Shown: one piece after another, positions 36,560-50,952 of the stretch
Position numbering within the stretch: the stretch's first letter is position 1
Layout of the letters: every line of letters begins with the position of its first letter
Assembly: GCA_021397835.1 (NCBI GenBank)
Contig: JAJFZO010000028.1
Span: forward strand, 3,643,501-3,707,500
Direction of reading: 5' to 3'
DNA length: 64,000 nt
From: Moringa oleifera
Taxonomy: Eukaryota > Streptophyta > Magnoliopsida > Brassicales > Moringaceae
Made by a program: the position numbers and the translations under genes
Notes under the pieces: model-generated
The model's database searches: none
Told to the model about the DNA's origin: nothing
Seen by the model: the letters and a program-made list of their open reading frames with translations, nothing else

Positions 36560-37420
36560 TCTAATTATTAGGCGATGATAGGGATGTGGTTCTCAAAAGG
36601 AGAACCTTTATCCTATGGATGTGCTCATTCATATTAACCTCTCTCTATAAGCACTCTTGCAACTCGATCTAGAAACGTATGCGATCATGCTCTCTTGCCC
36701 TACAATCCTCCTCCAATATCTCTTTTAAAGTACTGTGCTCCTCCTCCATACACTCCTCCATTGACTTACACTCCAACTCTATACACTCTTCCATAGTCTT
36801 CATCTAAGAGCGCATATCCTGCATAGTTACGTCATCAACAAAGCATCCACTGCTAAAGTTATCGCCTATATACCATGATAAAGCTTGGCTCCCAAGCCTG
36901 TACATTCAATTTTTTTTCTTTCCACTTATTATCTCATAGCAAAACTTATTGTAGTCTATCTCAGGTGTATCAAAAGATCTCTCTTGTAGTTAAGAAGTTG
37001 AGGCAACCAACTCCTTAAAGTATTCTTACAATAAATAAAGCATTCTGTTAATTTACTCATTAGTTGAACTGAATAGTGAAGTAAAATAAGATATAATTAA
37101 AGTTATTTATTAAATGTTAAAAATAAAAAACTTACATTTACTTTCTTAGAACGTTCATTTATGAACTCATCAGGATTAAACTTCTTAGTGTGAGTCCGTT
37201 TGAAAAACTCTATTTTGTAGTAGGCTCATGATCCCACTATTGCGCTTGAAAAAAATAAAATATATAACAAATAATTATAGCATTTTCATTTATATTTGTT
37301 TAAGTAATTTAAATATCATATATACCAAACGTCGATAATAGTTCTGCAGTGAACATTAATTGACACTGTGTTAAAAAAGACCCAACCCAAGTCTCCCTGT
37401 TTCACTCGATCGATTACGGG
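36560..37420 (-). pseudogene. Decayed Ptta/En/Spm-type transposase relic
   Basis: On the minus strand, pieces such as KRTHTKKFNPDEFIN, QERSFDTPEIDYNKFC, YHGIGDNFSSG and a Glu/Met-rich coiled stretch (MEECIELECKSMEECMEEE) match the end of Ptta/En/Spm ORFs. Stops and frameshifts are frequent. Confidence 0.5.
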
Positions 37421-37427
37421 ATGCGGT

Positions 37428-38340
37428 GATTGTTTAATTAACGAATAACATATTAACCCCAACTAACAATTATAAACTAAAAACAAATTTTAACTAATTA
37501 ACATATAATTGCATATGCATTAATAATTAACATCTAATTAATTTAATTTTTATAAAAAAAATTAATTAAATTATTTATCATACATAAATTACAATATGTA
37601 ATTAAATTATCATCTAAATCTAACATAAACTAAAATTTAGTGATCAATAAAATTAATAACTCAAAAATTTAATCAACATCTATTAACTAATATAAAGTTC
37701 ATAAAAATCTAACTTAATTATTTATCATAAATTATAATATCTAATTAAACTATTATCTAAATCTAGCATAAGCTAAATTTATTTAAAAATAAATAAAATT
37801 AACAACTCCAAAATTTAATCAATATCCAAGAAACCTGATTTTCATGAAATCTAATTAAATTATTTATCTCATGAAATTATAATCTAATTAAACTAGTATC
37901 TATCCAATCAATAACAAACTAATCCTATTATTTATCTCAAATTATATTCTAATTAAACTGTCACCAATCTATACCAATATCAACTAAATTTTTAGCTAAC
38001 CTATAAGATTAATAATTACAAAATTTAGTTAATATTTAATTAATTTAAATTTTATAAAAATCTAATTAAATTATTTATCTTAAATTACAAATAAATTAAA
38101 TTATTTTCTAAATAATCTAACATAAACAAAATTTATTAACAAATCAAATTAACAATTTTAAATTTTAATTAATATCTAAGTAATTTGAATTTCATAAAAA
38201 TCTAATTAAAATAGTTATCTTAAATTACAACCAAATTTAACCATTACCTAAATAATATAATATAAATTAAATTTATTAAAAATAAAATAAATAACTAAAA
38301 ATTTTATTTAAAATCTAAATAATTTTGAATTTAATCATAC
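37428..38340. repeat. ~140-bp AT-rich tandem repeat, block 1
   Basis: Units with ATCTAATTAATTTAAATTT, then CATAAAAATCTAATTAAATTA and TTTATCTCAAATTACAA, recur near 37530, 37676, 37822, 38031 and 38172. The same array, including the sequence just before its first unit, is found at 50953-51860. Confidence 0.85.
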
Positions 38341-38720
38341 TATTCGTACACAAGATTTTTCAACCATTAATATCATCAATAAAAATTTTTATAATTACTT
38401 GTATAAATTATCAAGCAAAAAAAGCAACCTCGTGTAGTGAAAGAGAATATGATTGTTCACAGTGGAGAAAATAGAGGAGAAAATGGTATAGATTAAGAAT
38501 TCGAGCGAAGACAGAGCTGTATAGACAGATATGAATTTGAGATAGTAAGATAAATGGGGGAAAAGGAGCGGTGCTTCCGCGAAAGGAAAACAATTAAGAA
38601 GTTGTATAGACAGATGTAGAGATAGTAAGAGAAATGAGGGGAAAGGGAGTGGCGAAAGGATAAAAATTTGGAAGTTGTCTAAATGAATGGAGAGATAGCA
38701 AGAGAATTAAGGGGAAAGGT
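38341..38720. repeat. Satellite flank with three ~75-bp direct repeats
   Basis: ATTACTTGTATAAATTATCAAG and the following 200 bp match 51915-52110. Within it, GTATAGACAGATNTGAG then GATAGTAAGA and GGGGAAA units recur near 38520, 38600 and 38680. Confidence 0.7.
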
Positions 38721-39033
38721 AGCCACCTTGGCTTCCACGACCTTTTCTTCACAGTGGCCGAACACCCATGAAGAAAAAGCTTAGTGGAAAAGACGTGTCG
38801 TATAATTTGTGCGACACATGTCTTCCACTATAAAGTTTTCTCCATGAGTGTTCAAGCACCATGAAGAAAAGTGTTCACTTAATATATTTTTTTCACGGTT
38901 GTTGAGAGACCCATGGAGAAATATCTTTTTTACGTATTTTTCTTCATAGTTTTTTTTTAAAAAAAAACTGTTAAGAAAATCCTTTTTTTTCACAGTTCTG
39001 AAAAAGGTGTTAATTATTCTTTTTCTTATAGTG
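38721..39033 (-). mobile_element. CACTA terminus with CATGAAGAAAA-type subterminal repeats
   Basis: On the minus strand the end is CACTATAAGAAAAAG (39019-39033). Inside it CATGAAGAAAA, CATGGAGAAA and CACTGTGAAGAAAA units recur with their complements. These repeats differ from those of the other CACTA ends in this window. The right flank is TTA (39034-39036), which does not match the flank at 36110-36112. Confidence 0.7.
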
Positions 39034-39429
39034 TTAGTTGAGCTCAACAATGCCTCTTAATGATGAAATACCTTGACTACAATTTGGTCCATTAATCTCT
39101 TTGGTATAGAATTAAAGTGATTATCACTATATTGTAATAAGGCCAATCAATAATCACAATGTTGATGTAATTAGTGATAAAATCAAACATGGGTGTGTGG
39201 TATGGAAATTACATGAAATATGATTTGTAAATGCCTATTTTCAACTGATCTACTTTAACACCCAAAAGAGTCTCAATAATCATATTTGCAAGCACCATAT
39301 GCTAAACTACTAAAGTAAATCATAATTTTTATATTTTAAAGTTGTTAAATAAACATATATCATACCTTTAAACTTTTAATACATACTATAAGGGAAACAA
39401 ATAATATATGATTTTATATGTGTCAATTA

Positions 39430-42400
39430 ACTAGAATAATACAAGCTTCCACTAAATGGGTATATCATTTAAAAGAAGAACCACCCCCATGTGACCTACA
39501 TATTCATGAAACACCTAGGATAGCAAGCCTTTAGTGAGTGGATTGATTATTATGGCGCTAAGATGTTCAATTGACACTAGACTTCTTTGAGCTCTTTCCT
39601 CCATCACTAAGAATTTAATGTTAATGTGTTTAGACTTTAATGAATTGTAGTTGTTCTTGGAATATAACTCAATGACCTTAGTATCACAACGAAGCCTCAA
39701 TGGTTTCTCGATACCATCAATAATTTGCCACTTGGTGATAAAGTTTCATAACTATATCCCATGGTTGGATGCTTCACAATAGCTATAAACTTAGCTTCCA
39801 TAATATAAATGGCTGTAAGTAGCTATTTGATACTCTTCCAAGAAACAACTCCTCAAGCTAGCATGAAAATATAGCATGAAATGGATCTTCTATTATTTAA
39901 GCACCCAACAACGTTAAAGTCTAAGTATCCAATAACTTCTAAATGATCAAATCTCTAATATATAAGCACGAAATCACTTGTTCTTTGTAAATACCGCGCA
40001 ACCCGTTTCGCTGCTTTCTAGTGAACCAATATAAGATTTCTCAAATATTTGCCTAAAATCCCTACTATGAACACTATATCTCCATGCATACATACTTGAG
40101 CATATGTGAAACTCCATACAATAGAAGTAGAAAGGAATTTTTATATCTATTTTATCTCAAGTTTAAGTAAGTTGAATTTATCACCTTTCACTATAGGTGT
40201 GTCCTTCGGTGCATAATTCTACATGATATATCTACTAAGTACCTTTTCAACATAGATCTTTTGTGATAGCCTAAATATACCTTTTAAATGATCATGATGG
40301 ATCTGTATATCTAATGCAAAAGATGCATCATCAAGATATTTCATTTTAAAATGATTGGACAAAAACTTCTTACTCTTATACAAATAATGAACTTCCTCTC
40401 ACTAAGCTTAAGATATATACATTAATCGATGACAGTCTTCTTAAAACCAAATGAAGTAATTGCCCAAATCAAATTTTTGATACCATTGATGGGATGCCTA
40501 CTTGAGACTGTAAATGGACTTCTTTAACTCATATACTAGGTGCTTTGAGTTCTTAGATTCAAAGTTCTCTGGTTGCACTATTTATATTGTCTTATTTATT
40601 TTTTCATGAAGAAATACAGTCTTTACATCCATTCAGTGCAACTCTAAATTATAATGAGTTATAAGTGCCATAATTACCCTAAAGGAGTCTTTTGTAGAAA
40701 GTGAGAAATTCTCATTGTAATCATTGGCTTCCTTCTTAATGAAGCCGTTAGCAATAAAGTGAGCCTTGTGCCTTTCAACATTGCCCTTTGAATCTTATTT
40801 GGTTTTAAAAATCCATTTATAACTAATCGATTTTTTTCCTTAGGCAATTCAACAAGGCTCATACATAGTTATCTTTCATAGATTTCATCTCTTTTTTCAT
40901 CGTTTCAATCTACTTTTCTGAAATAGAGCATTGTTTCACTTGATGAAAAGATGAAGGATCATTTTTCAATCTTGTATCAAACTCGTGCTCTTAGAGATAA
41001 CAATATAATCATCCAAAATTGCTAATTTTCTTTCTTTAATAGATATTTTTTGTGGCATTTCTATTTGTGGTGAATGAGGTACTTCCTTTACTCATAGAAG
41101 GTGGTCTCTCAACCTGAGTGAATGGTACCTCAATTTGTGTTAGAGATAGCATAGGAATGTTCTAAATCACTACATTTCTTGGATTTACAACTCTTATAAT
41201 GTTAAGAATAGTTACCCTTCACTATCAATTGTAATAATGATAACCATGATTTAATCGTTAATGCTTTCCTTTTAAAGGCCACATTACTCACTTTAGTGCT
41301 CTCATAATCCTTAATGAACTTGACATTAACCATCTTTAAAAAAAAAACTTGTTTAAGAGATGATAGAGCTTGAAATCTCTAGATCTTTTAGAATAACCCA
41401 CAAAATAGTAATTAATAGTTATTGAGTCCATTTTTTTTTAATAGTCTTATACGACCTAATCTCAACTAGATATTTACAAACATGTAAATGCCTGATTCTA
41501 TGCCTTTTTACTTATCCATAACTTATACAGGATCTTTGCCACTACCTTATTGGGTAGTCTCTTTGGTAAGTAAACTATAGTTTCTATTGCTTCACCCCAT
41601 AGATTTTATTAAGAAAGTAAAGCTCTCATTATACTTCTAACCATGTCTTTTGGCGTTTGATTTCATCGCTTAGTTACACCATTTTGATAAGGTTTACTAG
41701 GAATGGTATATTGAGGGATTATCTCGCACTTAACAAGGTGTTTAGCGAAAGGCCTTAAATGTTGCTCCCTTGATCCATCATCTCTACCATAGTACTCACC
41801 ATCATGGTCAAATTTCATGGCCTTGATCTTCTCCTTTAATTAATTTTCATTTTCACTTTTGAAAAGTTTGAACATATCTAAGGATTGCCATTTCTCAAGA
41901 ATGAAGTGCAAATAACAATGATGTGAAGAGTTATCTATGAGACTAATAAAGTATGCTTGACCATTCAGAGAAGCCTTAAGATATGAACCATAAATATCTG
42001 TATATATTAGTTCTAAGACATCAATATGTGTTTGCACTTTTATTCCTTTTTTTTAGTGGTTTTCCCTTTGATGCATTCTGTCAAGATCTTAAAATCTAAC
42101 TTATCAAGGGATTCAAGAATTCCTTGTGATATTAACCTTTCTAGGCAGTGTTTAGATATATATCCTAAGTGCCTATACCATAAAATGAAAGAACTCTCAT
42201 TTGTCAATTTTCACTTTGCAAACAATGTAAGTTATATGCATTATTTCGTTGTCCTTGAAAGTTATGATATTTTGATTTACAAAACACCAATAACCAGATT
42301 TGTCCAAACATAAAATAGAAACCAAATTTCATCAAAAAGACGATATAATAAAACTATTCTCTAAATCTAAAAATGCATGAGTTCTTAAATACAACTAAAT

Positions 42401-43260
42401 ATACCAATGGCTTCCATTTTAGCCATTTTACCATTTCTTGTATAAATATATCTTTTACCATCAGTTGAATGTCGACTCCTGAGACAACCTTGTATAATGA
42501 AACTTTTTTGAGTAGTAGCCCTAGTATCAATCCACCAAGTGTCATGAAACACAATAACTAAATTAACTTTTGAACTAACAAAGTTGAGAAGTATACTTTT
42601 CTTGACAAGCCACTTGGTGTACTTAGGTTAATCCTTCTTCATTTGTTTAGTCTACTTGCAAAAGAAATAATTGAACTCTATATCTTGTTTCTTTATTTTT
42701 TTTTCCCCTTATGGCTTAAAACCCCCAAAAGTTTGTAGCTTCCTTATTCTTACTCTTGGTCTTTTTCTTCTTTCTTCTTAGATCTTGGGAAATGGATGCC
42801 AAATGAGCACTCTAAGATGTTTTATGCCTCACTTTCTTCGTTTCTTGCACACATTGAGCAATAAGCTCATTACTAATCTCCTTCTCCTTTTAAGTGTTAT
42901 AAGTAATTTTAAATGGAGTGAATTTTGTGAAGAAGATATCAAGACCTAATACATAAGAATGCTTTAAAACATCTCTAACTTTATTGCCTTATGTCTGTCA
43001 ACTAGATCAGAGATCTCTATGACGTATTATCTAATGTTTCCCTTTTTTTTTACATGGAATGGATAGGTTCATTATCCTAAGACACATGTGATTAGATCAT
43101 TTTCATTTCTTAAAATGCAACCTTTTACTTAGAGATACTTTCATTGGTCAGAGCTGTAGAACAATGCTCCCTAAACGCATCATCTAGATTCATATAACCA
43201 ACACGATCATTATGGATCCCTTTCATTTCTTAAAGTTACTATCGTTAAGTATTAGAATAT
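39430..43260 (-). mobile_element. Decayed Ty1/copia retrotransposon, minus strand
   Basis: Read leftward: gag-like remains (43250-42640), protease-side region (about 42640-42350), integrase (42037-41640, with LELIYTDIYGS and NGVTKR, then NLWGEAIETIVYL), reverse transcriptase remains (about 40900-40200), and RNase H (about 40150-39510, with GVVSWKS and the C-terminus HINIKFLVMEERAQ). Stops and frameshifts occur every few dozen codons. No LTR pair could be identified by eye, so the ends are approximate. Confidence 0.75.
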
Positions 43261-44629
43261 TGTTGATGTTGGCAGACATAAAATTTGTTGTACAACATAA
43301 AAAACAAAAAACTCACATTACAAACTAAATATGCATATATTTAAGTAAATAATCTTAAATAAGCGCAACTATACACACATATGTGGGCCCATAATAAGAT
43401 ATCAAACATAACATTGCATTTAACATTTAGACTAAAATACTACTTGTTAAAGGTTTTCTCGATATATAGTTCAAAATCACCATAATCGACTATATAATAT
43501 GTCTTTTTTTAGATCGATGTATTACATGCATAATATATATAATCTTTCCTTAAATTAGCTATATCTTACTTAAATTGTACCAAATAATTATCGCTTTGAT
43601 GATTATATTAGTTCACTTTAATTCAAAAATTTATGTAAATAAGTATATTAACAAAACTTAAAAATTAACCAAAACTTTGGATACTCCTATTGCTATACTA
43701 CACTTTATTATTATTTAATAAATTATGTGTATCCTAATATTTTTAATAAATCAATGGGTTCCATATTCTTTTAATAAATTTAGTAGGCCTTTCTTGTGCG
43801 AGCCCTAATAGGATGTACCCACTTATGAGGGCCTTACTTGACTTGTGTACATTCTGCCCAACTTTGGGCCCTACAGTAGTGTTGGACGAAGCACCTAACA
43901 CTGGCCCCGTTCGCATTAGTGTAGGGAAAGTGCTTAGCATCGGCCTGCTAGCTCGCAACATGCTGGGCAACACCCAATACTAGCCTGTTGTTGATATCCT
44001 AGCATTATGCATTGCTACCCATTATTATTATGCCCATGGTGGTAGGCGGTGCACTTTTAATACCAGAGCCCTCTAACGGTTGCACTCAGATCTGGATTTC
44101 AACATTTTTTTTAAATGGTAAATGATCATTAAGTTCCAAATGATGGTTTTTTACCCCAATAAATTCACAATTAAAATCACAAAATAAATTACAGAATACA
44201 AATCTGAAACACAACAAACTACAGTGTAGATGTGAAACACAAAAAATTAATATTTTTAATCTCAACAAAATAATCAAATTATATTCATGGTTATTCATTA
44301 TTCATTTATCCTACTTTGATAGCAATTGAAGAAATTTTAGGTCCAATTAACATATATACGCTTGATCTCTATTATAAAAAATCAAAAAATAAATACAGTC
44401 AAAGATAGATTCTAATTTGTTCATATACTGGATAAGATCATACAAATCATGAAGAATACAACTTGAGATCAAAAAAATTACCGAAATTTATAGTGGTAGT
44501 CACGATTAGTGTGGTTGATTAGAAAGGTTTATAAGTTCTGTATACTTCTTGATGGGGATGGAGAATAAACTATTATACAGTGACTTTCTTATAACTTCTA
44601 TAACTGCATATAATTCCCTCTTATTGCCC
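43261..44629. other. Intergenic DNA, no gene seen
   Basis: A GC-richer island at about 43800-44090 repeats GTGTTGG/CAACAC-type words and may be LTR debris. The minus-strand frame at 43743-43973 shows no family features. Confidence 0.4.
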
Positions 44630-44870
44630 TTTGGGGACCATAATCCTATTTATTTTTTAATATACCTATTTATGGTATCAGTCTGTAACAAATAAAAAAA
44701 AGGAGTAATGGGCTTCTAAACATTCAGTCTGTATCACTTACATAATTTATATTTTTATATTCTATTATTAAACTATATATTAGACCATATTATTGAGTTT
44801 AATATTTATAAACAAATCCACATGTCATGAATATAACATGTAAGCCTAAATATAAAAAAAAAACTAATAT
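44630..44870. repeat. Dispersed repeat, copy 2
   Basis: Same orientation and block order as 28790-29050. The best block is CACATGTCATGAATATAAC then ATGTAAGCC. Confidence 0.5.
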
Positions 44871-46039
44871 ATAAGACAAAGATGATAACAGAAAAGAAAA
44901 AAAATAATTTCAAGATGATATTACTTCAAAATTAAAAATGTCAGGTCGACTGGACTTGAGGTTGTCAGATAATTAACTTGCAAAAAAAAGGGGTGGCTTT
45001 GATGCTCAAGTTAATACAATAATTCTCTAAAGAACACAAAAATTTTAGAGAGATACATAGGCTTTTTATAAGCAGTTTTGGTGAGTAACTCGGGCCTTAA
45101 TGTCGGGGCTTCCTTGATTTATGGATCGAGTATCAAGACATCTCCTTGATATTATGGGCTTCATGAGCCTTAATGGTTGATTTGGTTTTATCAAGTAACT
45201 ATGGATAAGTTTCACATTGAATTTGGTTTGTTCGAGAATCATGTGGCACCAAATTTGAGCTAGTGATGCTGGTTTTTGCGCTGGTTCTGGGTTGAGGGTG
45301 CTTTAGGTATCTTGTTATTTTTGAGTTGAGGTGCCACTAGGTGTCCTATTATTTTTTGGCTAAGGTAGCACCAAGTGTCTCCAGGTGACATGTTGTGTTT
45401 TGGTTGAGTGTCCAAAAGTCTACCATATTATATGCCCCACCACCAAGGAGGTACTATCGGTGTTGAAAGTGTCTGGCTATGTCCTTATATGTGATGCTAG
45501 GGTGTCGCCTTCTCCTCGGATTGTCGCAGTTGTCTATCTTCATGGTGTCGGGCTAAATTTTTCATTATTCACTGTGCAAGTCAGCTTGGTTTTGTAGTTT
45601 CGAATGAGCAGGGTTTCGGCCTTAGGAGTGTTGATTTAGGCTTGATACTTTACAAATGCTGATCTGGGCTTACGACTTTCGGCTTAAGGCCTTTGACGCA
45701 AATCACATCTTTTAGTGAAATGGTGTTGCCTAGTTGCACTGTTTCAAAATGGCACCCAACCAGCGCACGTATGCCACGTGTCGTAAAGCGGTACGTTATG
45801 TCAAGTAGCATTTAATAGGGCATGATGGCAGCCTTTTCACTTGCTTTTCTTCCCCTCTTTCGTCTTCCATAACTTGTGCCAATAAACCTTCAAGCTTTTT
45901 CTTCTCTCTGCTTCTTTTTGTTTTTTTTCCTTCTCTTTCTATACAATCCTTTCTAAGTTCGATCTTGGTGTTCGTCTCCACTCCCTTTTTTTGGGCGAGT
46001 CCAATGTTTATTTGTTATAGTTTACTTCTTCTTTTTCTC
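44871..46039. other. Intergenic DNA, no gene seen
   Basis: It includes three loosely related ~45-bp units near 45280-45400 (GGTGCCACTAGGTGTCCT, GGTAGCACCAAGTGTCTCC) and a pyrimidine-rich tract (45830-46060) that may be the leader of the next relic. Confidence 0.4.
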
Positions 46040-48420
46040 TCTTTTTCTTTTGGGTATGGATGACTTTATTCTTCTTGCATAATGAGTTATGTTCCTTCGA
46101 ATATCAGCGACATTAGGTTGGATTACCTTTGCCATCTTTATAGGGTTCAGAAACTGTGAGGTTGGAAGTGGCTCATCCTCAAGATAGGCCTTGAATTCCT
46201 CGCGAGGTTTTTGTTTGTGTATATGAAGAGGTGTTGAAGGGCTAGCTTTGTCTTCGTTTCCATACATCTAATTGGATGTTTGTCAATATCCTTGGATATC
46301 TCCAGTCCAATTGGTCTCGAACTATTGGTGTTATCTCGTAGCATTCATGTTTGTGTTTTCAGAGTTTGACCATGATGACTTTAGTCTAGATTTATCTTTT
46401 AATTACTTTTGCATGAAGAAGCGCTTAAGTAAAGAAGTAAGGAGTAAAAGTTGCCGGTACTTTAAACCTAGGACTAAGGTTTATATTTTCCACGAAGAAA
46501 GGTATCCCTTCATCAAATAAGGGGTGGAAACTAAGTTTTTTTTTTTTTAATTAGGCTAGTTAGGATGGTTTCTGTCCTAGGTGTGGTGTTTAAGATGCCC
46601 CACCTAAGATGCCGAGGCTTTCAATTAAGCGTAGCCTTAGTTTTATGGCTGTTTATGATTCTTTGCATGAAGAGTCATACACTTAATCAGCAGATGATCA
46701 GTTAAAAGTTGGTGGGGTATATCCGAGCTTGGGACTCGTGGATCCCATTGCGTTTGTTAGGAGGCTGAGGAGGGTCTTTAGAAGGCAAAGGTGGCATCCT
46801 GTCTTTGCAGGAGGTGGCTTGGCTAAAGGGGAGGGAAGTTATCGAGCTATTAAGGTAGGACTTAGAGAGGTAGTTCAGTTCCCCTTGGATGAGATTGCTC
46901 CTCAACTATCCTAGGCTTGTAATGAGAGGGCTTCTGATGGAGGCGTTAATCCTTAAGGTCATGGCTTGGACCTTTTCCTTTGTTTGTTTGCTAGGGTCAG
47001 GGTTGCCTAAGCATAGATGATAACACCCTGATTTTGAGGATAGTTTAGGAGCAGATAAGCCTGGTTGTCTGTTTTCCTCTCTCCCTTTTTGCATCTATCT
47101 ATGGTGTCTTGATTCATGCCTTGTCTTTTGAAGATGTTACCTTTTCCTCCAAAGAGAGTTTGACATCATCATGGGGTTGGTAGCCTAGCCTCATTGTCGG
47201 GCTAGTTCGATCACTCAAGCTTTTATGGCTAAGACCACAGCTGCACATATTGTTGCAGCCATTGATGCTCTTCCTCGTGTGACCTGTGCTGTCTTTGGTC
47301 GGTCATCGACAATGCCGATGGTGCAAACTGGTGATTTTACTTCATATTTTGCTGCTAGGGCAGCCATAAGCATACTATGGGCCTTGTGATGTATGGCTTC
47401 TGTTAAGAAAAAAATTTTTCGATCAAAAGGTAAAGGCATAGTGATCAATGAGCAACTAGTAATGGTTGGACTGGCGCCTGGTCCACGTAAGGCATGGGGT
47501 TCTTTCAACATGATGATGAATCCGAATGCGACTTATAGTCTTTGTCGTAGGATATAGTCGCTGAATTAGGAGAAGTTTCAAGAGCAAGACAAGATAAACA
47601 CTTTGTGAGTAGGAGTTTGTATAGAGGTATGATGTCTCTTTTGTCATGTCTTTAGCGTATTTGCGTTTCGGTGGCATTTGACTTCCACGGTGTTTTTTTC
47701 TCGATTGTTAGATGGCCTAGTACTTCACGAATATATCAGAGAACTATGTGTTCATTTCTCGATCTCTGTTTTCCATTGAAGAAAAAGCAGACAGGTTGAC
47801 AAAAAGGGTGAAGCAACTAATTAACTTTGTGGTTCATGTGATGGATGTAGTAGATGATCTCTGTGTAGAGAAATTAGCTTTGAGGATGATTGCCTTTGGG
47901 CGAGGGTAAGTGGAGGCGAAGTTTCTTTAGAGGAGGCTTGTGTGACTATAGCATGGTGTGAGGAAAGGATAGTTGTGCTAGAGAGGTAAGCTGAAGAAAG
48001 CAAGCTTGAGTCTGGGAGTGCGAGTTTAAGGAGGCTTAGATTTCCAACAGAGAAGAGTATATTAGCTCCAAGGAATTCAAGGTAGAACATCACCCTATAT
48101 GCTATTGGCTTTTACTAGGCAACGTGGGCAATGATGAAGAAAGAAATTATAGAGAGGATGCCCGGGGTCATTCTTAATTAGTTGGCTGCGTGATTCTCCT
48201 AGGGGAGTTGTGGAGGATGGGTTGAGTCCCAGGGTGAGCCACTAAATCAAGAAGAAGCCGTTGGTGATGGTGCTCCAAGGCTTGTAACTATTAAGGATCC
48301 TGGTCGGGTTGGTGCTAGTGATGCCTTGCCAGATGATGGGTTAAGATCGTTATGAAAGACCGAGGGAGTGTTGCTCTGGTTGGTGAAAGGGGCAATAGTT
48401 GTGCTGCTTTTTAGGCTATT
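46040..48420 (+). pseudogene. 'Putative gypsy type transposon' (Transposase_28-like) ORF relic
   Basis: In the plus strand, SYVPSNISDIRLDYLCHLY and then (frameshifted) ISPVQLVSNYWCYLVAFMFV, FNYFCMKKRLSKEVRSKSCR, YFKPRTKVYIFHEERYPFIK match the domain found at the start of many plant gypsy-type gag-like ORFs. A later coiled segment (SIEEKADRLTKRVKQLINFV, near 47780) fits its C-terminal part. Several stops and frameshifts are present. LTRs were not identified. Confidence 0.55.
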
Positions 48421-50952
48421 GTTGTTTTAGACTTTTTGTATGTATGCCTGTTTTGATGGGTGCTGATATTTGAACAGTTTTTTTCCTTTTTTTTATTTTT
48501 ATACATATGGTGCCTAGTATTTGGGCTGTTGTTTGCACAATGATTTCTGTATATAATGCACGGAAATTTTTGCTGACTTTACCTCATGCTTCTCACTTTC
48601 TTTGATGTGTATGTTTTGCTTGTTTTAACACATTAGTGCATATAGCCAAACAAGTAGTATGATAGGGAATTAAGTATCATCTCCTCAGGGATTGAATTTT
48701 TGTAAATAAAATAGAAATCACTTAATAAGAGATGCAAATGAAAGTAAAGGCAGATTGCAATCAATAATAAAGAAATAAACTAATGCAAAAAAATTAAAAG
48801 GACAATCTCGTTATAGCTCTACTAAATCAAAGCATTAAAATTCCATTGCAACTGAAGATTCATCATTAATTCTAGCTTTCAAATTATACTAAAACAAAAC
48901 TCCAAAGCAAGTATATCCACAAATAGAAATTTCAAGAAGAAAATAATAGTGAATGAGAAGAAGAATGAAAAGATTTTCTTGAAAATTCTCTATTGTCAGC
49001 ACTTTGTTCTACTCACCTTTTTCTTCTATAGCTAATTTGTCCTTTCTCTTTCTTTTCTGCCTTTATCCTTCTTTTGTCTTTCTTTTCCTTTTTAAAGCTA
49101 AGGTATAAAAAGACTCTTTTTAGGGCTGTGTCATTCAAAGTAGAGTAGAAGTCCTTCTGTAATACAACCAAAAAAAAAAAAAAATTCTTTAACACATCAT
49201 TTGCCACTAGGTAACTTTATCACTAGTCTAGCTATGGCTGTGCCATAGCATTACCCTGCATCAAATCTTTTTTCAGCTCTCATGTCTTTCCTTAAAATAG
49301 TATATTAAGAAGAGACTAAATCTTTCAACATCACAATGTACTCTTACTTACAACATCAACCATGTAGAACATACGCAAACAAAGCTCAATTAATTATTAC
49401 TCTTTCTTTTTACTCAAATTAAGTAAAAAAAAATGGAAAATAATATATTCCCCAGAGTTATCACACCCCCAAACTCTTAAAGCATTGCTTGTCCTCGAGT
49501 GATGGCATAAACAACAAAGATTACTAGAAATGAAGACAAACCAAACAAAGATTTTCAAACTTAACCAAACAATCAAGTGCAAAACTCTTGCCTCAGAATT
49601 GCCATGGTCTTTTCCTTCAATTCGTCATAATTTTTAAGCTTAGACATCAAACATTCACATTAGTATGTATGTGTGAACTATGGATAGAAATTTAAGAATC
49701 AACCAAGTCATCATGAACAAAGTTCATAGGACCTAAAGAATGATTTCATAAGCTTACTTGTTAAAATCTCTCTCCACTAATGTTACTACATCAAACTAAT
49801 AAAAGCTAAAGGGTTTTATAAAATGCATGAAGGGCTTCATAGGTGGACTAAACATTTTTTATGAAGGCACCTTGTTACTCAGTAGTATCACTAAGTCAGA
49901 GCTATATACTCATGCCATATGGTACTGGTTTACACAAAAAACACATATAAGGCTAATGTGTACTCTTGCTTACTAGCAATAATCTATGGCAGAGGAGTAC
50001 TTCTTAAGCTAAAACTTTCTTTTTTCTTTTTTTTTCCCCCTACATATATAGATGCTCCCCAAGCTTAAGCCCTTTCATATTCACAACTTAACGCCTTCTC
50101 CTTTATTGTTTGATTTCTTAACTTTTCCCCTCAAAAGACTTTCAAAGTCAAATCTAAAATCTTAGGCCTCCTTATTATTCAAGACTGCTTGATCATTTAG
50201 TAACTATTCATAGTTTAAAGGGAATGATGGAAATTTTCTCCTTTAAAGCTTAAAATTGTAAGACAACATCTCTAATTCATAAATGATAATTAAATCTTTA
50301 TGGAGCTTCATTGGATCAACTTGATTATTGCTTTTTCTTCTTTTTTTTTTTTTTTTGATTTTTAGATTTCCTACAACCACTTACATTGAACTAATTTTGA
50401 ATCAAAAATTAAAATCAGTAAGAAAAAATTAAACATTTAAACAACATGCCCTACACAGTTGAAGCCAATAATCAAACAAGTAAACTGACTAATCATAACA
50501 TCTACAAAAAAAATAGAGTCAAACCAAAACAAAGATAAGACATCACACCCTCAAACTTAAAGAGATGTTAAGTCTTTATAGCACATTACTTACTAAATAA
50601 AATAAACACATAAAGAGAAAGCACACAAGAATAAAACATAAAGTACTAAAAAGGGTTAAAAGGAACTCTTTAAGGTTTTATCTTCTCTTGATCTTCTTTT
50701 TCACTATCTTCTGCTTCCTCATGTTCCTTTGTTTCCTCAACGTTGCTTGGCTGCCATGTCTCTAAAATGCTTACTAGAAATTCAGGAAATGCTTTCACTC
50801 CTCTTGAAAAGGTGTTGATAGTGCTAATTGCAATGCACTATCCCTCTTTTGAATGTACTCACAATAGATATCATAGTGTTGCTCCATCTGTTGCAAAATA
50901 TCTATTTGTTGATTAGCCTCAAATTAGTCCATTCTATGATTAGTAATTCCAA
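48421..50952. other. Non-coding retrotransposon-like DNA, no gene seen
   Basis: ATTAAGTATCATCTCCTCAG (about 48669) and CACACCCCCAAACTCTTAAA (about 49464) resemble words repeated in untranslated parts of plant gypsy elements. No protein similarity is recognisable. Long T and A runs occur near 49175 and 50340. Confidence 0.35.

Noticed and set aside
43743..43973. Minus-strand frame in a GC-richer island
   Set aside because: Repeated words of LTR type; no protein family features.
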